Source: Bacteroidota bacterium
GTDB taxonomy: Bacteria; Bacteroidota; Bacteroidia; Chitinophagales; Chitinophagaceae
Length of the DNA: 64,000 nt
Direction: 5' to 3'
NCBI GenBank assembly: GCA_023409975.1
Contig: JAEYQO010000058.1
Span: forward strand, 1 to 64,000
In this document: positions 35,247 to 43,265 of the stretch, one piece after another
Numbering within the stretch: the stretch's first letter is position 1
Layout of the letters: every line of letters starts with the position of its first letter
Notes under the pieces: generated by a model
Told to the model about the DNA's origin: nothing
Databases searched by the model: none
Seen by the model: only the letters and a program-made list of their open reading frames with translations
Program-made: the position numbers and the translations under genes

Positions 35247-36224
35247 ATGCGTTTCTTCAATACTATTTACCTCCTTCTCCTCGTCTATACGATCTCGGCG
35301 CTCGTCTTCTGGGGCTATAGTCTGAACAAACAGAGCAGGATCATCTTTGAACAGGAGGTGGTACATCTTCGTTCAGTGGTAGACAGTGTGGCCAATCCGA
35401 CCTTATACCAGCAACAGATGGCGGAGTTTGAAGAGAAACGGGAACGCCGGAAAAAGCAATACCTTGGTGAAGGAAGCACTTTCCTGCTCGTTATCTTCAT
35501 CGGTGCCGCAGTGGTTTACTCTTCCTTCCAGAGAAGCATCCGGCTTTCGAAACAACAGAATAATTTCATGCTCTCCGTAACGCATGAACTCAAATCTCCT
35601 CTTGCAGCTATCAAACTGAACCTGCAAACACTGGAGAAATATCAACTGGACGAAGACAAACGGAATCTCCTGATAGAAAAATGTATCAAGGAATCCAACC
35701 GGCTGAATGACCTCTGCAATAACCTGCTCCTGGCCTCCAGAATGGAGGGCGGCCAGTACCAGCACACAAGGGAACGCATCGACCTGAGAGAGCTGACCGA
35801 CCGCACGGTAAAGGATTACTCCCTGATATATCCGGGCAGGTTTGCAGCCAGTATCAAAGATGAGACAACATTTGTAATTGGTGACAGACTGATGCTCCAG
35901 ATGGCCCTGACGAACCTGATGGAAAATGCCCTGAAGTACGCGCCCTCCGACTCGGTTACCAATGTGAGCCTGGAGACTTCAGGCAAAAGGGCATTGCTAA
36001 AGGTGGCCGATGCGGGCACGGGTATTCCTGATCAGGAGAAGAATAAAGTCTTCAGGAAATTCTACAGGCTGGGAGATGAAAACACCAGAAAAACAAAGGG
36101 AACAGGACTGGGCTTGTACCTGACCAAACGCATCGTCTTAGAACACCGTGGCCGGGTCACTATTACTGATAATGTACCCAAAGGCTCTGTCTTTGAAATT
36201 TCCTTACCTGTAGTGAATGGCTGA
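35247..36224 (+). CDS. Sensor histidine kinase (HisKA type), orphan
   Basis: 325 residues with two transmembrane helices (about 5-25 and 78-96) flanking a short periplasmic loop rich in charged residues. There is no HAMP domain. The HisKA domain contains H113 in FMLSVTHELKSPLAAIKL, and the ATPase domain has LTNLMENALKYAP, VADAGTGIPD, FRKFYRLGDENTRKTKGTGLGLYLTK. It follows gldH by five bases but no regulator is beside it. The OmpR-type regulator at 61796 is the only stand-alone one of its class in the window and is a possible partner, on family pairing (HisKA with OmpR) alone. Confidence 0.9.
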   Translation: MRFFNTIYLLLLVYTISALVFWGYSLNKQSRIIFEQEVVHLRSVVDSVANPTLYQQQMAEFEEKRERRKKQYLGEGSTFLLVIFIGAAVVYSSFQRSIRLSKQQNNFMLSVTHELKSPLAAIKLNLQTLEKYQLDEDKRNLLIEKCIKESNRLNDLCNNLLLASRMEGGQYQHTRERIDLRELTDRTVKDYSLIYPGRFAASIKDETTFVIGDRLMLQMALTNLMENALKYAPSDSVTNVSLETSGKRALLKVADAGTGIPDQEKNKVFRKFYRLGDENTRKTKGTGLGLYLTKRIVLEHRGRVTITDNVPKGSVFEISLPVVNG

Positions 36225-36239
36225 CGACATGCCTGACGG

Positions 36240-36848
36240 TTATGACGTTGAAGGAACGGCTTCCACTTCTTCCTGGAGATTTACCTTGAAACTCATCCGA
36301 TGATAGGGAGAAAACCCATGCGTTCTTATTTGTCGCTTATGGTATGGTGTCCCATAACCCTTGTTTTGCTCCCAGTTATAATGCGGAAAGGAGGCATGTA
36401 GCTCCTTCATATAGTCATCGCGGTAGGTCTTGGCAAGAATACTCGCCGCAGCAATAGACGCATAAATAGCATCCCCCTGGATTACACACTCATGAACGAT
36501 TCCGAAATAAGGAGTAAATCTGTTCCCGTCTATCAGCAGAAGGTCGGGACGCACACCCAGTTGATCGATTGCCAGATGCATGGCCTTAAACGAGGCATTG
36601 AGGATATTAATACGGTCGATCTCTTCATGATCAACAGATGCCACCCCCCAGGCGAGCGCTTTCCTTTCGATAACAGGCCGAAGGAGATAGCGTTCTTCCT
36701 CCGTTAACTGCTTGGAATCATTCAGGAGCGGGTGACGAAATCGTGCAGGAAGAATGACCGCAGCGGCGAATACAGGCCCGGCAAGACAACCCCGACCTGC
36801 CTCGTCACAACCCGCTTCAATCAGTCCTTTCTTAAAAAACGCCTTCAC
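36240..36848 (-). CDS. rnhB: Ribonuclease HII
   Basis: 202 residues, the usual size. RNase HII cuts the RNA strand of RNA-DNA hybrids and single ribonucleotides in DNA. The acidic site is visible: D15/E16 in EAGCDEAGRGCLAGPV, D107 in LLLIDGNRF and further Asp residues near YRDDYM, plus AAASILAKTYRD. The open frame continues 32 codons upstream to an ATG, but that extension is atypical for the family. The GTG at 36848 is preceded, eight bases away, by an exact -7 box, so I take GTG as the start. It converges on the orphan kinase. Confidence 0.92.
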   Translation of the reverse strand: MKAFFKKGLIEAGCDEAGRGCLAGPVFAAAVILPARFRHPLLNDSKQLTEEERYLLRPVIERKALAWGVASVDHEEIDRINILNASFKAMHLAIDQLGVRPDLLLIDGNRFTPYFGIVHECVIQGDAIYASIAAASILAKTYRDDYMKELHASFPHYNWEQNKGYGTPYHKRQIRTHGFSPYHRMSFKVNLQEEVEAVPSTS

Positions 36849-36856
36849 CGTGGCTA

Positions 36857-36864
36857 CAAAAATA
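36857..36864 (-). promoter_or_regulatory. -7 box of rnhB
   Basis: TATTTTTG on the minus strand ends eight bases before the proposed GTG start. Confidence 0.5.
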
Positions 36865-36978
36865 CCAGCCTGCTGCTTTCCCCAATAATATCCGGGCAAA
36901 AAGTTATGCACAGGTTTGGGGAAGTGCCATTGACTGCCCCTCATATTGCGCTCATTTCCTATGCTCCGCTACAAGAAC

Positions 36979-36986
36979 TAAATTTG
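36979..36986 (+). promoter_or_regulatory. -7 box of the membrane-protein gene
   Basis: TAAATTTG, exact consensus, ends 19 bases before the ATG at 37006. Confidence 0.55.
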
Positions 36987-37005
36987 CCCGTCCGTCTTTT
37001 CAAAC

Positions 37006-38874
37006 ATGCTCAAACCAGTCAAGTTTCCATACCTGATCCTTTTCGTTTGCCATTTTCTACTGGCCCTTATAGCGTTCAAAGACTTCCGGTTAAACCCCGA
37101 CGAGATCATTTTCAATACTGATGGAGATGGTATTAAGAACTACTATACCTTGCTTGCATATGTGAAAGAATCGCCTTCACAGGAAAGTACTTTTAAGCTT
37201 GATTTTTTTAATTACCCCTTTGGCGAATACGTCTATACTGCCGACAACACGCCGTTATTCGCGGTTCCCTTCAAATGGGTCTGCCATCATGTGATCGATG
37301 TTTCCGACCATACCCTCGCCATCTATAACGGATTCATCGTTCTCAGCGTCATCTTATCTGGACTTCTCTGCTATTCTGTTCTCAGAAGGATCATTGGCGC
37401 CAACCTGATTTCCTTACTGCTTTCCATCATCCTACCCTGGACCAATGTTCAGTTATTGCGCATCTGGAGAGGCCATTACAATCTATCGTTCGCCTTCCTG
37501 ATTCTACTGGCGATCCTGCTCGGAATCATCTGGTACAATCAGCGAAAGAACCCCAGGCAACAACTACTCACCGGAACCTGGATGGTCCTGCTGATCTGGG
37601 CGGGGTTCATGCTCCATGGTTACTACCTGGCCATCGTGGGCGCCTTCATTGCAGCCTTACTCTTTTTCCAGGGAATCTACCAGTTCCGCCTACCGGAAGG
37701 AAAACGTTCTCTGGTGGCAGCATTGCTGGTGCCGGGATTAGCGGCCGCCTGCTCCATTGGAACGTTGATGGCTTCTGACGGATTTTATAACCTGAGAGAG
37801 GCCGCCGCAGGAGGGTATGACTGGATGGAGCATAAAGTGCGCTTCTGGTCCATGCTGAATGCCTACGATTTCATCAATCTACCCTTCCCGGTCTTTAGCC
37901 TCCAGACGAGCTATGACGCGGAGAATATGGGCTACCTCGGCACCTTTGGCCTGTTCACAGCCCTGGGACTTTTGTTGCTGGCCATTGCTCATAAAGGATA
38001 TCGAAACTTACTTAAGACGCATCAGAAAGAGTTCTTCAGCAGCCCCCTGACCGGTGCAATTTTCTTCGCCAGCCTCCTGATGCTGATCGTCAATTTCGGT
38101 GAACATTATTATACAAAGGACCTGAACAGTGGATTCAGAATAAACAACTTCTTAAACCCTTTATTCCTGTTGCACCAGTTCACAGATACGGTTGAACAAT
38201 TCCGCAGTCTGGGCAGGTTCTTCTGGCCTTTCTACTGGGGCTTTAATATCTGGGTGGCCTGGTCGCTGATGAAGATATTTCCGGAACTCACCCGGGGCCT
38301 GAGAATAACCGCAATTGCGATCCTCATCCTGCTGGGGGGCTCTGAGGTCCGTGACTTTCTGGATGCCTTTCAATCGAAAGCTTCCCATAAAAATCCGCTG
38401 AGCCAAAACAACTTCCCGGATTTCGGCCGGCTTAACATTGATTTCTCCCAGTATCAGGCCCTCGTAGCATTACCCTATTACAACGTAGGAAGCGAGAAGA
38501 GGGAACTGATATTGGATGATTATGACCCCAACGGCATTTTCTCCTATCAGCTCGCCCTGCACAGCAAACTGCCCATGATGAATGTGAAGCTCTCAAGGAC
38601 GGTACCCCAGCAGGCGATCATGCTGGAGGACTTTCTGGCCCGGGATACGGTTCATCCAGAGCTGGCAGCAAAGCTAAACCGGAAACCCATCCTGGTGTTT
38701 CTGGACAGGGCCGCGCTCGACAACCATTCCTGGCCTTCCATGCCGGGGAATGACCGTCCAGCCGCCCGGGAAACACATTGGCAAACACTGGATCTTCCCA
38801 GAAGACGGGATCTACCAGTGATAGACAGTCTGGGTGATTATATTTTTTATCACTGGGACCTGCAGAAGCCTTAA
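37006..38874 (+). CDS. Large polytopic membrane protein, GT-C-like
   Basis: 622 residues with some ten to twelve transmembrane helices up to about residue 470, then a soluble C-terminal domain of about 150 residues. A long first loop after helix 1 contains NPDEIIFNTDGDGIKNYYTLLAYVKES, and acidic first-loop motifs of this kind are typical of GT-C fold sugar transferases and related YfhO-like proteins. The DGDG pair could be the acidic motif that holds a lipid-linked donor. I do not recognise an exact family, and the substrate is unknown. It is a single-gene unit closed by a strong terminator. Confidence 0.7.
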   Translation: MLKPVKFPYLILFVCHFLLALIAFKDFRLNPDEIIFNTDGDGIKNYYTLLAYVKESPSQESTFKLDFFNYPFGEYVYTADNTPLFAVPFKWVCHHVIDVSDHTLAIYNGFIVLSVILSGLLCYSVLRRIIGANLISLLLSIILPWTNVQLLRIWRGHYNLSFAFLILLAILLGIIWYNQRKNPRQQLLTGTWMVLLIWAGFMLHGYYLAIVGAFIAALLFFQGIYQFRLPEGKRSLVAALLVPGLAAACSIGTLMASDGFYNLREAAAGGYDWMEHKVRFWSMLNAYDFINLPFPVFSLQTSYDAENMGYLGTFGLFTALGLLLLAIAHKGYRNLLKTHQKEFFSSPLTGAIFFASLLMLIVNFGEHYYTKDLNSGFRINNFLNPLFLLHQFTDTVEQFRSLGRFFWPFYWGFNIWVAWSLMKIFPELTRGLRITAIAILILLGGSEVRDFLDAFQSKASHKNPLSQNNFPDFGRLNIDFSQYQALVALPYYNVGSEKRELILDDYDPNGIFSYQLALHSKLPMMNVKLSRTVPQQAIMLEDFLARDTVHPELAAKLNRKPILVFLDRAALDNHSWPSMPGNDRPAARETHWQTLDLPRRRDLPVIDSLGDYIFYHWDLQKP

Positions 38875-38878
38875 TAGA

Positions 38879-38908
38879 GATGCCCGCGGGAACGCGGGCA
38901 TCTTTTTT
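38879..38908 (+). terminator. Intrinsic terminator
   Basis: Perfect 10-bp stem GATGCCCGCG/CGCGGGCATC, loop GGAA, then TTTTTT. Confidence 0.92.
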
Positions 38909-38929
38909 CATTTGGTGGATACAACATTC

Positions 38930-39742
38930 TTAAATCCCAAGGAACCGAACACCGATCGCATACGGGTGTTGGGTCATGATATCCTCATGCAAAGGGGTGA
39001 GCTGATAGCTTGCGTAAAGCCGGAAATAACCATCCACTCCGATTTCTGCGGTCACACAGCTATTGAAATTTTTGAAGTTGAAAGGATCGTGGTTCTTCTG
39101 CTTTCCGCGCTCTGAAGAGACCTGCTTCATCCACGATGAAACCCGGTATCCGCCCGTGATACCAACTCCATATACCAGCCAGGCATCCTCCGCCAGACGG
39201 GTCTTAAAGGTTAGCATAAGGGGAACAGAAAGAAAGGTGAAGGCCAGCTTGTTCTTCTTAAAGCTTATGGAATCCATCACAACCTCAGGCACGGTCTCAT
39301 TGACATAAGTCGTACTCTTGTTGAAACGGAAGTTGTAGAGCTGCAATCCCAGACCCGCGGAAAGATAGGCCCGGTGCGACTTCCCATTGATCAACCGGTA
39401 AGATGCCACCACCGGATAGATATTGACATTGATGGATTTGGCATCCCGAAGGGAAAACAGGTTCTCATTCCTGAGCTCTGGACTCACATTGAGAAATTGC
39501 TGGACAGCGGGATCGCTATAGTTAGTCTTATCCTGCAGATAGTTGATACCCAGATCCAGCATACCGTAATGAACTTCAAACCTTTTGTCTTCTTCCACAT
39601 CCTCTCGTTCCGCCCGGGAGATCTTCACGCCCTCCTTGCCGATGCTCACACTCACATTTTTCTTCGATGAACTGTCCGACTGCCCGTATGCGGTAGCCGT
39701 CATCATCACAATTCCTAATAGGCTTAATAAAGCTTTCATCAT
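38930..39742 (-). CDS. Outer-membrane beta-barrel protein
   Basis: 270 residues: signal peptide (about 1-20, ending AYGQ), a short charged linker, and a C-terminal region of alternating polar/hydrophobic strands with aromatic girdles (HYGMLDLGINYL, AYLSAGLGLQLYNFRF, LAFTFLSVPLMLTF, GVDGYFRLYASYQL) ending in FLGI. This is the pattern of the small Bacteroidota barrels (OMP_b-brl type). It is the last gene of the sigma/anti-sigma operon, eight bases after the anti-sigma gene, so it may be regulated by or feed into that system. Confidence 0.78.
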   Translation of the reverse strand: MMKALLSLLGIVMMTATAYGQSDSSSKKNVSVSIGKEGVKISRAEREDVEEDKRFEVHYGMLDLGINYLQDKTNYSDPAVQQFLNVSPELRNENLFSLRDAKSINVNIYPVVASYRLINGKSHRAYLSAGLGLQLYNFRFNKSTTYVNETVPEVVMDSISFKKNKLAFTFLSVPLMLTFKTRLAEDAWLVYGVGITGGYRVSSWMKQVSSERGKQKNHDPFNFKNFNSCVTAEIGVDGYFRLYASYQLTPLHEDIMTQHPYAIGVRFLGI

Positions 39743-39750
39743 TGATCGTT

Positions 39751-40548
39751 TTAAAAGTTTAGCGTCATTTCTTTGTTTCCTAATCTTACGTCCAGTTGAC
39801 TCTCACCTAACCGGGACCCCAATCCCTTAGCTCTGGTAAGTTGTTCTCCCAGCCCCTCTGCCATTCGCTGCAGACCAGCCCGTTTCTCCTCCTTCACCGG
39901 CAGCCATGAAAGGAAAACTTTTTGCTCCTCCTGGAGGGTTTCATTTTCAAAGTCTGGTACCGGATCATAAGCTATCGCCTCCGCAACCAGTACCGGCCCG
40001 GGCACCTGCTCTTCCAAAGGGAAAGGTTCCGGAGCGGGAAGTGCTTTCAACCTGTCGCGTTCCGGTACGGCCCGTATGTTTTGTTTTGCCGATGATGGAG
40101 CAGCCAAAGAAGCTTCCTGCCTGGTTCCTGCTACCGGAAGCGCTGCAATGATTGCACCCTGCTGTGCAGGCTGACCTTCCTCGACGGATTGCGGGGGTAC
40201 CGATTCCGTTCCGGTTAAAACGGTTATGCTATCAGGCGTGTTTTCCTGCAACAAACTAAAAACTGTAGTGCTAAAGAGTGCCAGGACCGCAGCAGCCGCC
40301 AGCATCCAGCGCCAGCCAAAGGTAATTGTTCGGGGTGCTGCCACCGGCTTCAGCAGAGACGCTTTGTCGGGAAACCGGACATTCTCATCCGGCACCAGTT
40401 TCAGCGACTCAAAGGCCAGTAGCTCCCCGCGCAGCTCCGGGTGTTTGTCGATAAACTCCAGCAGGTGTCGCTCCTCCACTTCCGTCAACTCTCCATCTGC
40501 CTGGAGTATCAGGTATTCTTCATAATTATCCCAGTTCACCATAGCCAT
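39751..40548 (-). CDS. Membrane anti-sigma-like protein
   Basis: 265 residues. The cytoplasmic N-terminus (about 1-70, NYEEYLILQADGELTEVEERHLLEFIDKHPELRGEL) has the LQADGELTxxE pattern of Bacteroidota anti-sigma proteins. One transmembrane helix follows (about 77-97). The periplasmic part is Pro/Glu/Ala-rich and probably disordered, with a charged helical end (KVFLSWLPVKEEKRAGLQRMAEGLGEQL). It lies five bases after the ECF sigma gene and should sequester that factor at the membrane. Confidence 0.8.
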   Translation of the reverse strand: MAMVNWDNYEEYLILQADGELTEVEERHLLEFIDKHPELRGELLAFESLKLVPDENVRFPDKASLLKPVAAPRTITFGWRWMLAAAAVLALFSTTVFSLLQENTPDSITVLTGTESVPPQSVEEGQPAQQGAIIAALPVAGTRQEASLAAPSSAKQNIRAVPERDRLKALPAPEPFPLEEQVPGPVLVAEAIAYDPVPDFENETLQEEQKVFLSWLPVKEEKRAGLQRMAEGLGEQLTRAKGLGSRLGESQLDVRLGNKEMTLNF

Positions 40549-40553
40549 CGTTT

Positions 40554-41036
40554 TTAAATAACATGTTCAACACTTACGAGATACTGTTTCAAGCTTTTCC
40601 TCGCCCGGTGCAGATAAACCTTCACCTGGGTTTCCGTTAATCCTGTGATCTGCGCAATCTCGTCATACCGGTATCCTTCATAATCTTTCAGCAATACTAA
40701 CGCCCTCGGTTGTTCATCTAACTGAGCCAAAGCCCGGTCCAGCACCGCCTTCAGATCATGATGCCTCTGTGAAACGGTTCCGGTGTCTTTAAGTTCATCC
40801 TGATACTCGATTCTTCGCTGCTTCCGGAAAAGATCTACCGACTGATTGTACGCCACCTGGAACAGGTAGGCTTTTGCTTTTTCCGAAGGCACCTGATCTT
40901 TCTTCTGCCATAATACTGCAAAGCTGTTCTGGACAATATCGCGTGCATCTTCCTCGTTCCCTGTCGTTTTACAGGCAAACCGGAACAATGCGTCAGCCCA
41001 TTCATGTACACAGGCATTATAGCTTCTGGCGTCCAT
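40554..41036 (-). CDS. ECF-type RNA polymerase sigma factor
   Basis: 160 residues. Region 2: ADALFRFACKTTGNEEDARDIVQNSFAVLWQKKDQVPSEKAKAYLFQVAYNQSVDLFRKQ. Region 4: LDEQPRALVLLKDYEGYRYDEIAQITGLTETQVKVYLHRARKSLKQYL, with the helix-turn-helix. It is first in an operon with an anti-sigma-like membrane protein and a beta-barrel protein, a compact envelope-responsive module. Confidence 0.92.
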   Translation of the reverse strand: MDARSYNACVHEWADALFRFACKTTGNEEDARDIVQNSFAVLWQKKDQVPSEKAKAYLFQVAYNQSVDLFRKQRRIEYQDELKDTGTVSQRHHDLKAVLDRALAQLDEQPRALVLLKDYEGYRYDEIAQITGLTETQVKVYLHRARKSLKQYLVSVEHVI

Positions 41037-41086
41037 TCAGCAGTATATCGGGTGCAACGACAAAAGGTTACACCATTTTGAGAAAA

Positions 41087-43189
41087 TTATTCCGTCGTGC
41101 CTATCAGGTCTTGAAATTCCTGCTCTGAGAGTATGGTGACTGTGCCCAGTTTCTTTGCTTTTTCCAGCTTCGAACCAGCGTCGGCGCCTACCACGAGGTA
41201 GTTGAGCTTTGAGCTGACACCGGACAGAATCGTTCCTCCCCGGGCCTCTACCTGCGATTCTGCATCGCTTCGTTTGAACTGACTAAGTGTACCGGTAAAT
41301 AAAAAGGTCTTACCTGAAAGACTACCAGTCGCTTGTTTGTTGCTATGGTGTTCATTACGCAACTGAACCCCCTGTCCTTCAAGCAGGTCAATCATATGTC
41401 GATTCTCCGGGGTCTTGAAAAAATGAGCAACCGAAGCAGCGACTTTAGGTCCGACATCCTCGAGACTGGTAAGTTTCTCTTCCGGCCAGTCGTAAAAATC
41501 CTTGAGGTGATCTACCGCATGTGCCAGGGTCTTGGCCATGGTTTCCCCTACATGTCGGATTCCCAGCCCGAAAATGACACGGTTCAAAGGCTGTTTCTTT
41601 GAGTTTTCAATGGCTGCCTGAAGGTTAGAGATCGATTTGGCACCAAAGCCTTCCAGACCGCGTATTTGGTCCCAGTCTATTGAGTAAATGCCCGGTATAT
41701 CCGTTAATAGTCCAAGATCATAGAACTTACGCACGTTCGCCTCTCCCATTCCACGAATGTCCATCGCATCCTTGCTGCAAAAATGTATGATCCGCTCGAC
41801 AACCTGGGCCTGACAGGAAATATTGATGCAACGCCATACGGCTTCGTCCTGCGGGCGCTCCAGTGGCTGTTCACAGACAGGACAATGACTGGGAAAACGG
41901 ATTTCTTCCTCGGTACCATCCCTTAGTTCCGATAGTGGCCTGACAATATAGGGAATTACATCACCGGCTCTTTCAACTAAAACGGTATCGCCAATTCGGA
42001 CATCTTTCTCGCGAACCACATCTTCATTAAAAAGGGAAATGGAGGTTACGGTAACCCCGCCGATCGGAACAGGATCGACCTTGGCTACAGGAGTAATAGT
42101 TCCTGTTCTTCCTACCTGATACTCTACCTTACGCAACTTGCTGGTTGCCTGTCTGGCCTTAAATTTATAAGCCACCGCCCACCGCGGGTGATGAGCCGTC
42201 ATACCCATGCGATCCTGCAGATCAAGACTGTTTACCTTGATCACCAGTCCGTCTACCTCATAAGGCAGGTCATCGCGTCTTTCCTCAAATTGCTCGCAAA
42301 AGGCGACGACCTCTTCGATACCGGTACACCTGCGCATCTCCCGGATGGGTGTAGGAAACCCTAACTGGTCCATCCAGCTAAGTGCGCCATAATGGGTGCT
42401 CAATTCCTGCGGTACGGAAGTTCCGGGCTCAAGGGTAAAATCACTGATATGGTAAACAATGGCCGAAAGTCTGCGCTTTCGCACTTCCGAAGGATCGAGT
42501 ATCCTGAGGGTGCCAGAGGCTGCATTTCTGGGATTGGCAAGCGGTGATAAACCCTCCTTCGCTCTCTGTTCATTGTAGGCAGCAAATACATCTTTATGAA
42601 TCACCACTTCACCGCGTATCTCTACCTGTCGAATTCCATACTTATTGAATGCGGCAGAAAGCGGGAGGGATCTGATCTGGCGTATATTGGTTGTGATCTC
42701 TTCCCCCATGATCCCGTCTCCTCTTGTTGCTCCGCGCACGAGTGTACCATCTTCATAAACCAGCGAGACACTGGCACCATCATACTTGGGCTCGACAACA
42801 TATTCAATGGCATTGGTGCCGGCATATTCCTTGCATCGCCGGTCCCAGTCGTGCAGGTCGGCTGCATTATAGGTATTGTCGAGACTGAGCATGGGCACGA
42901 GGTGAGCTACAGGAGGAAATTTCTCGCTCAGTCCAATGGCCACCCGCTGGGTGGGAGAATCGGCGGTAACCTGTTCCGGATACCGCGACTCCAGGTCTTT
43001 TAACTTGCTGAACAGCGCATCGTATTCTGCATCCGAGAGCACAGGATTACTCTGGACATAGTACTTCCAGTCTGAATAATTGATAACCTCACGAAGGGCC
43101 GTGATCTCTTGCTCAAAATCGCTATTGCTTTGGTTTAACAATGCCTTCGCCTGCTCATACAGACGCTTTTCATCCTGGCTGGTGTACAT
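41087..43189 (-). CDS. ligA: NAD-dependent DNA ligase
   Basis: 700 residues with all LigA domains in order: Ia (NAD-binding, residues 1-70), adenylation domain with K135 in VEPKYDGASV as the AMP-accepting lysine and EIRGEVVI, the OB fold (VGRTGTITPVAKVDPVPIGGVTV), the four-cysteine zinc finger (CPVCEQPL...CINISCQAQ), helix-hairpin-helix repeats and the C-terminal BRCT domain (SGKTFLFTGTLSQFKRSDAE). It seals nicks in replication and repair. Its -7 box ends five bases before the start codon. Confidence 0.97.
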   Translation of the reverse strand: MYTSQDEKRLYEQAKALLNQSNSDFEQEITALREVINYSDWKYYVQSNPVLSDAEYDALFSKLKDLESRYPEQVTADSPTQRVAIGLSEKFPPVAHLVPMLSLDNTYNAADLHDWDRRCKEYAGTNAIEYVVEPKYDGASVSLVYEDGTLVRGATRGDGIMGEEITTNIRQIRSLPLSAAFNKYGIRQVEIRGEVVIHKDVFAAYNEQRAKEGLSPLANPRNAASGTLRILDPSEVRKRRLSAIVYHISDFTLEPGTSVPQELSTHYGALSWMDQLGFPTPIREMRRCTGIEEVVAFCEQFEERRDDLPYEVDGLVIKVNSLDLQDRMGMTAHHPRWAVAYKFKARQATSKLRKVEYQVGRTGTITPVAKVDPVPIGGVTVTSISLFNEDVVREKDVRIGDTVLVERAGDVIPYIVRPLSELRDGTEEEIRFPSHCPVCEQPLERPQDEAVWRCINISCQAQVVERIIHFCSKDAMDIRGMGEANVRKFYDLGLLTDIPGIYSIDWDQIRGLEGFGAKSISNLQAAIENSKKQPLNRVIFGLGIRHVGETMAKTLAHAVDHLKDFYDWPEEKLTSLEDVGPKVAASVAHFFKTPENRHMIDLLEGQGVQLRNEHHSNKQATGSLSGKTFLFTGTLSQFKRSDAESQVEARGGTILSGVSSKLNYLVVGADAGSKLEKAKKLGTVTILSEQEFQDLIGTTE

Positions 43190-43194
43190 GCAGT

Positions 43195-43202
43195 CAAAAA
43201 TA
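43195..43202 (-). promoter_or_regulatory. -7 box of ligA
   Basis: TATTTTTG on the minus strand, five bases before the ligA ATG, suggesting a leaderless transcript. Confidence 0.55.
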
Positions 43203-43241
43203 CATGCTTACCCGCAGAGTAGCACCACGATCCAATCTATT

Positions 43242-43265
43242 GATAACAGAGCAAACTCTGTTATC
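43242..43265. repeat. Perfect hairpin over the stop codon of the PKD protein
   Basis: GATAACAGAG (43242-43251), loop CAAA, CTCTGTTATC (43256-43265): a 10-bp perfect stem covering the stop codon (43261-43263). There is no T run, so it is either a weak terminator, an mRNA 3' stabiliser or an upstream site of ligA. Confidence 0.7.
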
